Shown: piece after piece, positions 1-8,646 of the stretch
How positions within the stretch are numbered: the stretch's first letter is position 1
How the letters are laid out: each line of letters starts with the position of its first letter
From: an uncultured Steroidobacter sp.
GTDB taxonomy: Bacteria > Pseudomonadota > Gammaproteobacteria > Steroidobacterales > Steroidobacteraceae
NCBI RefSeq assembly: GCF_937958065.1
Contig: NZ_CALFXI010000011.1
Span: 1-64,000 of the forward strand
DNA: 64,000 nucleotides
Reading direction: 5' to 3'
Position numbers and translations under genes: made by a program
Notes under the pieces: generated by a model
What the model saw: only the letters and a program-made list of their open reading frames with translations
What the model was told of the DNA's origin: nothing
Databases searched by the model: none

Positions 1-335
1 AGGGACGTGCGGTGAGGAGCGCAATGCGCTCCGGCCGAGCCCGGTGCCGGGAGGACACTCCCCCCAACAGCCGCCGCAAGCCACTGACGCATCCAAGCAG
101 CGCCAGTAGACCACACTCACACCGCGAGCGACCCAGCCGAGCGGTTCCGAGCTTCTCCCCAACGGCCACCGCAACCCAGTGACACATCCAAGCGGTGTCC
201 GGAGAACCACCCGCCCCACGCGAGCCACTGACGCATCCGCGCCGTGCCCCGAGGCACTGCTGCATCCAACCCTCCCCGCCCCCGCGAATACCTCGATCAA
301 ACAATGGGCGGCGTCAGCCTGCCCGTGAGGTTTGC
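1..335. repeat. Non-coding left edge with degenerate repeats
   Basis: No convincing gene is seen here. A block at 62-105 recurs imperfectly at 157-200, 95 bases later, sharing the core CCACTGACGCATCC. The core is present at 81-94, as CCAGTGACACATCC at 176-189, again exactly at 225-238, and in a weaker form near 254-268. The function is unknown. It could be the decayed edge of a dispersed intergenic repeat family. Confidence 0.5.
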
Positions 336-692
336 ATGACTAACCGGGCCCTGCTGCAGATTCTGTTTGCAGCCATTCTGCTGTCCCTGCTCGCCTACAC
401 CGTGTGGGCCAGCAATCAACAGCCGGTGTGGCAATGGCAAGGCTGGGCGCGGGGGCCGGACCGTCACTGGACCATCGCCACGCTGATCGACGCGTATTAC
501 GCGTTCCTCACCTTCTTCGTCTGGGTCTGCTTCAAAGAGCGCGGGCTGTTGGCGCGTGTCATATGGTTCGTGGCCATCATGACCCTGGGCAACATGGCGA
601 TGGCGAGTTACGTGCTCTGGCAACTGCAAAAGCTGCCACCCGGCGCACCCGCCAGTGACATCCTGACTTCGCGTGGTGAGCCGGCGCGATGA
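336..692 (+). CDS. Small membrane protein, DUF1475-like
   Basis: A 118-residue integral membrane protein with about three hydrophobic segments (residues 5-25, 48-68, 75-98). It carries the run WTIATLIDAYYAFLTFFVW, which I recall as typical of DUF1475 proteins; that family call is from memory. The ATG at 336 is preceded by GTGAGG at a suitable distance. An upstream in-frame start at 195 would add an Arg/Pro-rich stretch with no membrane character. The stop overlaps the next start as ATGA, so it is translationally coupled to the DUF1295 gene. The biochemical role is unknown; a lipid-related job is inferred only from its neighbours. Confidence 0.75.
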   Translation: MTNRALLQILFAAILLSLLAYTVWASNQQPVWQWQGWARGPDRHWTIATLIDAYYAFLTFFVWVCFKERGLLARVIWFVAIMTLGNMAMASYVLWQLQKLPPGAPASDILTSRGEPAR

Positions 693-1492
693 GCCCGTTG
701 CTGCTCGTCGCGTTCGGCACTCTGCTGGTGTTTCTGATCATGACGGCGCTGTGGCTGCTGGGGATCCGCAACCGGAATTTCAGCTACGTCGATATCGGCT
801 GGTCAGGAAATTTCGCGCTGCTGGCGCTGCTGTACGCCGCCTTCGCGCCCGGTTGGGAAATGCGCAAATGGATCATCGCCGCGATGTATGCACTGTGGTC
901 GGTGCGGCTCGCCGCTCACCTGGCCAAACGCATCGTTGGCGAGCCGGAGGAAGGTCGATACGTGGCGCTCCGGCAGCGCTGGGCGACCAATCTCAATGCG
1001 AAATTCTTCGGTTTCTTTCAGCTCCAAGCGCTCTTGAATGTCATCCTGGCAGTGCCACTGCTGATCGCCTGCCTGAATCCCGACCCGAGCCTGCACATGC
1101 TCGAAGCCGCAGGTGTCGCCATCTGGCTGATCGGCTTGATCGGCGAGAGCATCGCCGACGGCCAGCTCGCCGCGTTCAAGCGTGATGCATCCAATCACGG
1201 CCGTGTCTGCGATGTAGGGTTGTGGCGTTACTCCCGCCACCCGAATTATTTCTTCGAGTGGACAATCTGGATCGGCTACGCCGCGTTTGCGCTCGCCTCG
1301 CCGTGGGGCTGGCTGGCGCCGGCGATGCCGGCGTTGATGCTGCATTTCCTGATCAACGTGACCGGCGTCAAAGCAACCGAGGAGCAGGCGCTGCGCTCCA
1401 AGGGCGAGAGCTATCGTGACTATCAGCGGCGCACGAGCATGTTCGTTCCGTTACCTGCTTCGCGGAAGAAGCAGCAAGGGAATCTCGACTGA
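689..1492 (+). CDS. DUF1295 steroid 5-alpha-reductase-fold membrane protein
   Basis: A 267-residue polytopic membrane protein with at least six hydrophobic segments. The C-terminal motif YSRHPNYFFEW (about residues 180-190) is the hallmark of the DUF1295 / steroid 5-alpha-reductase C-terminal / isoprenylcysteine methyltransferase fold, where it contributes to cofactor binding. Such proteins reduce or methylate lipids at the inner membrane; the actual substrate here is unknown. It overlaps the DUF1475 gene by four bases, and a cyclopropane-synthase-like methyltransferase follows 85 bases later. DUF1295 genes often sit beside cfa-type genes, which supports a shared lipid-modification role (inference). 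Confidence 0.8.
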   Translation: MSPLLLVAFGTLLVFLIMTALWLLGIRNRNFSYVDIGWSGNFALLALLYAAFAPGWEMRKWIIAAMYALWSVRLAAHLAKRIVGEPEEGRYVALRQRWATNLNAKFFGFFQLQALLNVILAVPLLIACLNPDPSLHMLEAAGVAIWLIGLIGESIADGQLAAFKRDASNHGRVCDVGLWRYSRHPNYFFEWTIWIGYAAFALASPWGWLAPAMPALMLHFLINVTGVKATEEQALRSKGESYRDYQRRTSMFVPLPASRKKQQGNLD

Positions 1493-1577
1493 CAGTGGTT
1501 GGCTGAATCTGATGCCGACACTGTAGACAACTTTCATACGCATACCACCAGGCCATCAACAACCTCCGAGCTCCTCC

Positions 1578-2651
1578 ATGACCACCACCGTCGTCACTCC
1601 GCGCCCCGCCGACCCGGCGGTCTCGTTGCCCTTCCGCCTGCTGGCGCGCAATCTGCTGCCCGATCCGGTGATTCGCTTCGGCATCCGGCGGCTGCTCGCC
1701 GAGCGGCTGCGCGAAGAGAAGCGCACCAGCGAAGAAGCTCAACAGCGGCATCTGATGCGCTTCATCGCCCAACTCAAGGCCAGCCCGATCGCGATCAACA
1801 CGCGTGATGCGAACGAACAGCATTACGAGCTGCCCTGCGAGTTCTTCGAGATGGTGATGGGCAAGCACATGAAGTATTCGTCCTGTTACTTCCAGCCGGG
1901 CGTCAGCTCGCTGGACGAGGCCGAAGCGGAAATGCTGGCACTCACCTGCCGCCGCGCACGCATCGCCGATGGCGAGCAGATTCTCGAGCTGGGTTGCGGC
2001 TGGGGCTCGCTCACGCTGTGGATGGCAGAGCGCTATCCGCACGCGCACATCACCGGCGTGTCGAACTCACGCACTCAGAAACAGTTCATCGAAGCGCGTG
2101 CGGCGAGCCGCGGCCTGAAGAACATCGAGATCATCACTTGCGACATGAACGACCTGGCGCTCGATCACGAGCGTTTCGATCGGGTCGTCTCGGTGGAGAT
2201 GTTCGAGCACATGCGCAATTTCGAGCAGCTGCTGGCGCGCATCGGCTCGTGGCTGAAGCCGGCCGGCACGCTGTTCGTGCACATCTTCACTCATCGCGAT
2301 TACGCCTATCCGTTCGACGTGCGTAACGAGAACGACTGGATGGCGCGCTACTTCTTCACCGGCGGCATCATGCCGAGCGATCACCTGCTCAGCTACTTCC
2401 AGCGCGACCTGCGGCTCGCGGATCATTGGCGCGTCGACGGCATGCATTACAGTCGCACGGCCGAGTGCTGGCTGCGGAACATGGACGCCAATCGCGCGCG
2501 CATCGAGCCCATCCTGTCGGCGACGTATGGCGCGCAGAACGTGCGACGCTGGTGGGTGTACTGGCGCGTGTTCTTCATGGCCTGCGCCGAGCTGTGGGGA
2601 TATCGCGGCGGCCGTGAGTGGTTCGTTTCGCACTACTTGTTCACCAGATAG
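1578..2651 (+). CDS. Cyclopropane-fatty-acyl-phospholipid synthase-family methyltransferase
   Basis: A 357-residue SAM-dependent methyltransferase. Motif I ELGCGWGSL is at residues 137-145, preceded by the family signature KYSSCYF (99-105), and VEMFEHM follows motif II. It lacks the longer N-terminal domain of E. coli Cfa and in length resembles the bacterial relatives of plant coclaurine N-methyltransferase. The family methylates either unsaturated acyl chains of phospholipids or amines, and sequence alone cannot decide between them. The DUF1295 context favours a membrane-lipid substrate (inference). The ATG at 1578 has only a weak ribosome-binding site, so it may depend on readthrough from the upstream pair. 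Confidence 0.8.
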   Translation: MTTTVVTPRPADPAVSLPFRLLARNLLPDPVIRFGIRRLLAERLREEKRTSEEAQQRHLMRFIAQLKASPIAINTRDANEQHYELPCEFFEMVMGKHMKYSSCYFQPGVSSLDEAEAEMLALTCRRARIADGEQILELGCGWGSLTLWMAERYPHAHITGVSNSRTQKQFIEARAASRGLKNIEIITCDMNDLALDHERFDRVVSVEMFEHMRNFEQLLARIGSWLKPAGTLFVHIFTHRDYAYPFDVRNENDWMARYFFTGGIMPSDHLLSYFQRDLRLADHWRVDGMHYSRTAECWLRNMDANRARIEPILSATYGAQNVRRWWVYWRVFFMACAELWGYRGGREWFVSHYLFTR

Positions 2652-2750
2652 CCACCCACAAACGTTAGCGCTTGTGCATGCGGGCTGCGCGTCGTAGCCT
2701 GTCCCGCAGCGGAGAAAATATGTCGAGCGGATGAGTTGGTGGGGTGGATC

Positions 2751-4142
2751 ATGAGGACGAGGCGATCGGCCAGGCGGGTGCTTGGAGCGGTTACGATGAG
2801 TGCCTTGCTGGGCCTCGGCTCGATCCCCGCGAATGCCGCGCCTCCCCCGCCGCGCCCGGAATCGCAGCAGGAATTCTGGGCGCTCTACGACAAGCGCGAC
2901 TGGTCCGCCGCCATCGAAGAGGCGCAGCGCCTGGTTGCACGCGGGCGCGAGAATCCAGACGATCAGATGCAGCTCGCCAATGCGCTGACGCTCCTGGGCA
3001 ACGCGCAGCTGAGCAGCGGAGATCGTGTCAATGCCGAAGCCTCTTATCGCGAGGCGTTGCAGATCACTGAATCCCAAGGCGCCGGCACCGGGCCCGCCGC
3101 AGTGGATCCGTTGCGTGGCCTGGGCTACTCGCTGGCGTTGCTGGAGCGCCATGAGGAAGCGATTCCGTATATGGAGCGCGCGCTCCTGATCATCCGGCGC
3201 TCCTATGGCCTGTTCGATCTGAGCCAGCAGAGCTTGTTACGTCAACTGGCCGCCAGCTTCACCCGCGTCGGTCGCGCCGGCGATGGCCAGAAGCAGATGC
3301 TTTATCTGCAGCGTATCGGCGAACGTACGTATGGCGAGCACGATCCTCGCATGTCGCCGGTGTTATGCGTGATCGGCGACTGGTACGTCGACGTCGGCAG
3401 TTTCACGCTCGCCCGCGAGCGTTATCGCGACGCCGTGCAGATCGTCGAGAGAAAGCTCGGCAAGAACGATCCGGCGCTGGTCCTGCCGTTGCGCTCCCTG
3501 GCCCGCAGTTACCTGCAGGAGGTTTATCTCGTTGCGCAGGGGTATCAGCCGCTCGATCCCCGCAGTCAGATGGAGACCGCGCAGCTCGAGCCCAAGGGAA
3601 TGAATCCCAAATACCTCAGCAGCGATGGCGAACGGGCATTACATCGCGCGCTGGCGATTCTCGATGCGCGGCCCGACACGCCGCCAGCCGTGTTGACAGA
3701 CACCCTGATCCAGTTCGGCGACTGGTATCAGGTGAAGCATCAGCCGGAGAAGGCGATGACCTACTACCGGCGCGCCGCTGCGCTGGTGGCGAATGGCGAG
3801 CAAGGTCCGGCCGAAGCGGCCATGGCACCGTTGAGCTTTCCGGTGCGGATCTACTATCCGACGCCGCCGCTGGCGATCCGGAATCGTCAGCTCTCGCCCG
3901 CGCAGGCCGAGGAGAAATTCGTGTCGGTCGAGTTCACCGTGACGGGCACGGGCGACGTGCAGGACGCGAAAGTGGTCGAGCAGAACGGCACCCAGCGCCA
4001 GGCTTCCGAGGCGCTCGAAGCGATTCGAGCGGCGCGCTACCGGCCGAAGTTCGTCAATGGCGAGCCGGTCGACACCCAGGGCGTCACCAACCGCGAAGTG
4101 TTCAAGATTCGCAAGCAGGACGACGACGACAGCAAGTCCTGA
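2751..4142 (+). CDS. Exported TPR protein with TonB-type C-terminal domain
   Basis: A 463-residue protein. The ATG at 2751 follows GGGGTGG and gives a clean signal peptide: basic RTRRSARR, a hydrophobic core, then a cut after PANA. Residues 30-370 hold TPR-like helical repeats (for example QLANALTLLGNAQLSSGD). The last 90 residues have the TonB C-terminal pattern VSVEFTVTGTGDVQDAKVVE with ALEAIRAARYRP. Classical TonB keeps an N-terminal membrane anchor, whereas here the N-terminus looks like a cleavable signal, so a true energy-transducing role is doubtful. Similar TPR-TonB_C proteins are common in this lineage (family knowledge). Its stop abuts the stop of the convergent lipoprotein gene inside a perfect palindrome. 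Confidence 0.75.
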   Translation: MRTRRSARRVLGAVTMSALLGLGSIPANAAPPPPRPESQQEFWALYDKRDWSAAIEEAQRLVARGRENPDDQMQLANALTLLGNAQLSSGDRVNAEASYREALQITESQGAGTGPAAVDPLRGLGYSLALLERHEEAIPYMERALLIIRRSYGLFDLSQQSLLRQLAASFTRVGRAGDGQKQMLYLQRIGERTYGEHDPRMSPVLCVIGDWYVDVGSFTLARERYRDAVQIVERKLGKNDPALVLPLRSLARSYLQEVYLVAQGYQPLDPRSQMETAQLEPKGMNPKYLSSDGERALHRALAILDARPDTPPAVLTDTLIQFGDWYQVKHQPEKAMTYYRRAAALVANGEQGPAEAAMAPLSFPVRIYYPTPPLAIRNRQLSPAQAEEKFVSVEFTVTGTGDVQDAKVVEQNGTQRQASEALEAIRAARYRPKFVNGEPVDTQGVTNREVFKIRKQDDDDSKS

Positions 4143-4150
4143 TCAGGACT
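4135..4150. repeat. Palindrome holding both convergent stop codons
   Basis: A perfect 16-base palindrome, AGTCCTGATCAGGACT. The plus-strand stop TGA (4140-4142) and the minus-strand stop (4145-4143) abut at its centre, so the two genes have no spacer between them. There is no T-run on either side, so it is not a canonical intrinsic terminator. Confidence 0.6.
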
Positions 4151-5078
4151 GTACCGGCGCCAGCCCGAGCTGTTCGGGCTCGGGCGGCTTGCCATCATCT
4201 TGCTGGTTCTGCTCCGGCTGCTTGGAATCATCGCCGTCTTCCTGGGGAGCCGCTGCCGGATCCTTGGTGGGCGGCGGTTGCGAGGGTGTCGGCAGAGCGG
4301 GAACGGGTGCGACGGTCTTGTTTTCCGGGGGCGCGGCAGATGTAGAAACAGCCGGCGCTGTCGTGGGCGCCGCGCCCGGAGCGGTGGGAGTGCCCTGAGT
4401 CGCATGTGAATCGGCTGTCGCCGACTCGGGCAACAATCCTCGCATCACCGCTTGCTCACGGAATTCGACGGCGAGCTTCGCTCCCGCGTCTCGCATCGCC
4501 AGCGCGGTGGCAGCCGACAGCGGCGCTTCGCTCGACAAGCCCTGCGATGGGGACGTGCCATAACCGGTGAAGCCCCACGAGTCGGCGAGCTTGCCGTCGG
4601 GCAAATAAACATTCACGCGATATTTGATGCTCACCGCATAGAACGGCGAGCCCGCGTCGCGCGGCGTGACGAATGCATATTCCTCGATGCTGGGTTCGAG
4701 AATCGCGGCGACGCCGCCCGGCACCTGCGTGCCGGCATTGACGCTGTCCACCGGGATCACTCGTTCGAACATGGCGTTCATCAGGCGCGTGATGCCGTCG
4801 GCCTGGGCCTTGCCGAGCTCGACGTGCCACTTGGTGCTCCAGCGCTCTTCCTTGTGCACGTAAGTCGAGAATTCGGTGGGCACGAACAAGGCGACACCGA
4901 TCGGAATCTTCACCACCAGCGGCGGCGGAATGTTGGTGGTCGCGATCAGCCTTACGGGGCCACAACCGGCCAGCAACACCATCGCGGCGCTCAGGCCGCA
5001 GGCGGCCGCGGCGACGAGCTGCCGCCGGCGTGTTGGCAGCCACGAGCTCGGGCGAGACAGCAGGCGAAAGTCTTTCAC
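4143..5078 (-). CDS. Lipoprotein with Pro-rich acidic tail (envelope operon, last gene)
   Basis: A 311-residue protein with a GTG start seven bases after the upstream vWA gene, preceded by GAGGT. An Arg-rich N-region and hydrophobic stretch end in the lipobox LAGC (about residues 36-39), giving an outer-membrane or periplasmic lipoprotein. The middle (40-215) is a compact alpha/beta-looking domain of unknown family. The last 80 residues are low-complexity Ala/Pro with acidic patches, perhaps an extended wall-spanning tail. It ends the eleven-gene minus-strand operon, so a structural part in the ExbB/vWA complex is inferred. I do not recognise a domain family. Confidence 0.7.
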   Translation of the reverse strand: MKDFRLLSRPSSWLPTRRRQLVAAAACGLSAAMVLLAGCGPVRLIATTNIPPPLVVKIPIGVALFVPTEFSTYVHKEERWSTKWHVELGKAQADGITRLMNAMFERVIPVDSVNAGTQVPGGVAAILEPSIEEYAFVTPRDAGSPFYAVSIKYRVNVYLPDGKLADSWGFTGYGTSPSQGLSSEAPLSAATALAMRDAGAKLAVEFREQAVMRGLLPESATADSHATQGTPTAPGAAPTTAPAVSTSAAPPENKTVAPVPALPTPSQPPPTKDPAAAPQEDGDDSKQPEQNQQDDGKPPEPEQLGLAPVQS

Positions 5079-5085
5079 GATGACC

Positions 5086-6171
5086 TCATGGCGATGGGTC
5101 CGAAGCCAGGGCCCGAGCTACGCTCTCGCCCGTGGGCCCGGGTTCCGCGTTGTCTCCGATCCGGAAGCGCGGGCCGCCGCGCTGCGGATCCTGCAAGCCG
5201 ACGAACGAGCCGCCGTTGCGTTGACAAAGGATCCGCATCAGCGTTGCAAAGCGGATGCTCGTGTACTGCGGCGCATCGGGCCGCACCGGGAAACCGATGG
5301 CGTGAATGCGCACGCGGCGCTCGCCCGTCTCGTCCTCGCGATTGATGATGTCCACGCCCTTGACGACCGAGTCGATGGAGGAGCCGGTGAACTCGTCCCC
5401 AAATACGTACAGGCTGATCTTCTTGTCCTTGGAGTGATACGTGCGGATCGCTTCGACGATGCCTTCGATGGGGCTGGAGTTGGAGAACACGTTCCAGGTG
5501 CGCAGCCGCTCGATCACCGTGCGGCGCTGCGCCGGCGTGTCGGGGATCCACTTGCCGCGATAACCGCTGAACATATACGTGCCTTCGTCGCTCATCACCT
5601 GGAAGCCCTTCACCGTCGGATAGGCGTTCAGGGTTTCCTCGACTTTCTGCAGCATCATCGGCCACACGTAATTGAACATGGAGCCCGAGGTATCGATGAT
5701 GAAGATGATGTATTCGCTGTCTACCGGAATTCCGCCAATGGCGTCGTCCTTCTTGCGGCGGAAACCGGCGCCGAGCAGACGTTTCATCTCGTCGGTCAGC
5801 GTCTGCTGGGCCGAGGCCAGCCGGCCTTCGAGCTGATTGGCCACGTCCGCTTCCTGCTTGGAGGCGTTGAACTGACCTCTGATCTCGCTCAGATCGCCCT
5901 GCAGGCGTGCGATACGACGCTTCTCCTCCGACAACTGTTCCTGCTTCGCTTTCAGATCGCGATTCAGGATATCGGCCTGGCCTTCGATCTCGATCAATTC
6001 GTCCTGCAGGCTGAGCAGCTGTTCCTGCAGGTCTTCCTGCGACTGCTCGATGCTCGGCGTCCGGATATTGCTCAACACCAGCAGCAGCACCACCGAGCCC
6101 AGGCCGCAGGTGATGCAGTCCAGGAACGAGATACTGAAAATCTCGGTCTCGCGGCGCGGGCGTTTGCTCAT
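5086..6171 (-). CDS. vWA-domain protein with ExbD-like transmembrane anchor (second copy)
   Basis: A 361-residue protein. The ATG at 6171 overlaps the preceding stop as ATGA; a TTG two codons earlier is the alternative. Residues 12-35 form a transmembrane helix beginning SISFLDCITCGLGSVVLLL, with a buried Asp in the position used by ExbD/TolR. Residues 40-135 are strongly coiled coil. A von Willebrand A domain follows, with the MIDAS motif DTSGSM (D160, S162, S164) and downstream YVFGDEF. Predicted topology is a short cytoplasmic tail, one helix, then periplasmic coiled coil and metal-binding vWA. It is paralogous to the upstream gene. I infer that both partner the ExbB-like subunit as stator-type proteins. 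Confidence 0.85.
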   Translation of the reverse strand: MSKRPRRETEIFSISFLDCITCGLGSVVLLLVLSNIRTPSIEQSQEDLQEQLLSLQDELIEIEGQADILNRDLKAKQEQLSEEKRRIARLQGDLSEIRGQFNASKQEADVANQLEGRLASAQQTLTDEMKRLLGAGFRRKKDDAIGGIPVDSEYIIFIIDTSGSMFNYVWPMMLQKVEETLNAYPTVKGFQVMSDEGTYMFSGYRGKWIPDTPAQRRTVIERLRTWNVFSNSSPIEGIVEAIRTYHSKDKKISLYVFGDEFTGSSIDSVVKGVDIINREDETGERRVRIHAIGFPVRPDAPQYTSIRFATLMRILCQRNGGSFVGLQDPQRGGPRFRIGDNAEPGPTGESVARALASDPSP

Positions 6172-7262
6172 GGCCAATCCTTCGAGGGGCTCATGAAGGA
6201 CCCGCCGGTATCGCGCGCCGCGACCCAGAACGCACTCGGCGCCATTGGATCGCCTTCCATCGGCATCAGGATGACGTTCAAGGGAACGGTCCGCGGATAT
6301 TTCGCGAACGCGCGCTCGAACAACTTCAGCCGCGCATCGCCGTCGATGGTCTTGCGGATCAGCGGCGCGGACACGCCCTGGGTCGGCAGCCCGTCGGTGA
6401 TCATGATGACGTTGTCCGGCTTCGGATTGAGCGCGTTCATGGCGATGAACGCGTTTTCGATGCTGGTGCCGTCGGCGGGCACCGTCTTGCGCAGCTTCTC
6501 GAGCGCCTCGGTCAGCGCGTTCGGATCATTGGTCTTGAGCCACTTGCCCTCGGAGCCGTCCACCAGCGGATAGGTCCGGGTGTTGAACGCGTAGATCTGG
6601 AACTGTCCTTCCAACGGCATCTGCGCCGCCAGCCACTCCACGGTCGACACCGTGCGACGCCATTTCTGCGACATCAGCTTCTTGGAGTCCGGCATGTTGC
6701 GCATACGCAGGATGTTGACGACGGTCTCGTCCAGCATGCTGGCAGAGACATCCACCAGCAGCAGGATGCGCTCGCCGCCGACCTTCAAGCCGGTCAGGTA
6801 TTGACGATCGCCCTGGCCGACGAAGCCGCGCACGCGCGTGCCCGTGGCGCTCGAATCCTTGCTCGCGCCTTCCAGGCGACGATTGCCTTCCTCGAGCGAT
6901 TTCAGATCGGCCTTGAGCCGCTCGATGGCTTCGCGGCGTGACAACGTCTCCTTGGTGGCATCGGCCAGCTCGACCTTGAGGCGCTCGGTCTCCTCCAGCA
7001 CGCGGGTGCCCATGCCTTCGGTGCGCACCGATTCCTGCTCGGTCTCGATCAGCGAGTTCCGCAGCACCACCAGCTTCTGGTAGCCCTCCAGCACCTGCTC
7101 TTCCAGCTTGGAGACCTCGGCGCGCTGGTCCTGATCCATCGTCTGCGCGCGCAGACCGCCTTGCGCATTGATCAACGTATACACGAGCACGACCGACCCG
7201 AATGCACACGTGATGCAATCGAGGAACGACATGCTGAAGACTTCAGTCTTGCGGCGCGCCAT
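6168..7262 (-). CDS. vWA-domain protein with ExbD-like transmembrane anchor (first copy)
   Basis: A 364-residue protein; the ATG at 7262 lies inside the end of the FHA gene (20-base overlap). The N-terminus has the same layout as its paralogue: a basic start, then SMSFLDCITCAFGSVVL in the single transmembrane helix (12-33), coiled coil (42-135), and a vWA domain with MIDAS DVSASM (D171, S173, S175), the conserved Thr of GTSIENAF and the acidic ITDGLPT loop. All MIDAS residues appear intact, so metal-dependent ligand binding is plausible. The shared transmembrane SFLDCITC includes a CxxC pair as well as the Asp. Two different vWA stator-like subunits next to one ExbB-like gene suggest a hetero-oligomer (inference). 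Confidence 0.85.
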   Translation of the reverse strand: MARRKTEVFSMSFLDCITCAFGSVVLVYTLINAQGGLRAQTMDQDQRAEVSKLEEQVLEGYQKLVVLRNSLIETEQESVRTEGMGTRVLEETERLKVELADATKETLSRREAIERLKADLKSLEEGNRRLEGASKDSSATGTRVRGFVGQGDRQYLTGLKVGGERILLLVDVSASMLDETVVNILRMRNMPDSKKLMSQKWRRTVSTVEWLAAQMPLEGQFQIYAFNTRTYPLVDGSEGKWLKTNDPNALTEALEKLRKTVPADGTSIENAFIAMNALNPKPDNVIMITDGLPTQGVSAPLIRKTIDGDARLKLFERAFAKYPRTVPLNVILMPMEGDPMAPSAFWVAARDTGGSFMSPSKDWP

Positions 7263-8646
7263 CGTCGTTCACCAATTGAATCATCTCCAGCGTGATCCCC
7301 GGCGAGCCCAATCGCAATCGATCTCCGACCGTAAGCGCGGTTCGTCCCGATACTTTCTCGTCGTTGACGAACGACCCGTAGGTGCTGTGATCTTCGACGA
7401 TCACCGCGCCATTACGCCGGACCACGGTGCAGTGGGCGCGCGAAATACCGGGCAGTGCGTTCGGCAATGTCAGCGCACGCTTGCTGGCATCGACCGCCCA
7501 GCCGATGGTCAACGGCTGCTCGGTGATGCTCCACGCACGGCCCTGAAACAACACATGCGTCGGCCGCAGCTGCGGCGGCGTCGCTTCCAGATCCGAAGAG
7601 GCCACTTCGCCGGTTTCGGCGCGCGGCACGGGCAGCTGGAAAATGAGCGCCAACGAGTCCGGTCCACGCCGAATGCTCGTTTCATACTGGAGTGCGCCCC
7701 ATGCAGCGGCAGCAGGCGGCAACACTTGAATGGTGCAATCTCGCAGCGATCGCAGCCGATCGAGCAGGCCGGGCAACGCTGCGACCCGCTGCGACACCCG
7801 CAGCTCGATCGGCATGCCGGCGACGCGCGCGCCCTGCACGAGACGCAACAGCTCCAGATAGTGAGGCTCGGCGGCCGCAATCAGCTGCGCCCGCTCCATC
7901 TCCAGCTGCAACTCGCGCTCGCCGAATTGAAACGACAGCGTGATGGTTTCGGCCTGTTGCAACTCGCTGAGCCACGCCGGCAGCTGGTCGATGAGCCGCT
8001 GCTCGCTGCTGGCTTCGTGCAGCGGATCGAAGCGGGTTTTGCGAACGAAGTTCTCGGCAATGAACTGCGCCAGTGTTTGCTGAATGCCGAGCAAGCCGTG
8101 GCGCATGGCGATTTCGTAGCGGCTGCGCTTCAGGCCGGGATATTCACCGCCCGAGTATTCGAGCACGGTCAGCAGCGCCTGGTGGAGCTCGAGATCGAGA
8201 TGCAGCACTCGCGCCGGCGCGGGCTGCAGACTGCACGCGGCGAGCGCGGCATCGACCAGGCCCGCAACGCGCACGCCAGTCTCGTTGATCACACCGAGCA
8301 GCAAACCCAATTGCTCGCGGTTGTAACCTGCCGGTACGGCGAGCAGCACGCCTTCGTTGTCCTGCTTGAACGGACCCAGCAATGTCTCGGCCTGCGCGAA
8401 CGCGACGTCCGCAGTCGTGCTGGCTACGCGCGACGGGCGCGTCAGCGGTTGAGTGCTCAACCCCCGCCAGAAGTTCGTATTCGCCAGCAGCGGCTTGACC
8501 CGCAGCCGGCGCAGCGCATCCAGGCCTGTGACCGTGGTTTGATCTTCCAGCAGCGCGACGCCAGGCGCGTCGGCAATGACGTCCACGCTGTCGCCTTGCT
8601 TGCGCGCGACGACCAGTGCGGCGTCGATGAGCTCCAGAGCTAACAC
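7243..8646 (-). CDS. Hsp70/actin-like ATPase-fold protein fused to C-terminal FHA domain
   Basis: A 467-residue cytoplasmic protein. A GTG at 8646 shares one base with the upstream TAG stop and has GGTGAGG just before it; the only earlier start is a TTG at 8688 deep in the preceding gene. The N-terminal 330 residues look like an Hsp70/actin fold: an opening strand VLALELIDAALVVAR, then VLLAVPAGYNREQ and GLVDAALAACSL, which resemble the VPAxY and NEPTAAAL regions of Hsp70. The phosphate-loop signatures are poorly conserved, so ATPase activity is uncertain. The last 90 residues are an FHA domain with SRAHC and STYGSFVND, the phosphothreonine-binding residues. It is a probable reader of the kinase encoded in the same operon (inference). 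Confidence 0.7.
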   Translation of the reverse strand: MLALELIDAALVVARKQGDSVDVIADAPGVALLEDQTTVTGLDALRRLRVKPLLANTNFWRGLSTQPLTRPSRVASTTADVAFAQAETLLGPFKQDNEGVLLAVPAGYNREQLGLLLGVINETGVRVAGLVDAALAACSLQPAPARVLHLDLELHQALLTVLEYSGGEYPGLKRSRYEIAMRHGLLGIQQTLAQFIAENFVRKTRFDPLHEASSEQRLIDQLPAWLSELQQAETITLSFQFGERELQLEMERAQLIAAAEPHYLELLRLVQGARVAGMPIELRVSQRVAALPGLLDRLRSLRDCTIQVLPPAAAAWGALQYETSIRRGPDSLALIFQLPVPRAETGEVASSDLEATPPQLRPTHVLFQGRAWSITEQPLTIGWAVDASKRALTLPNALPGISRAHCTVVRRNGAVIVEDHSTYGSFVNDEKVSGRTALTVGDRLRLGSPGITLEMIQLVNDDGAPQD

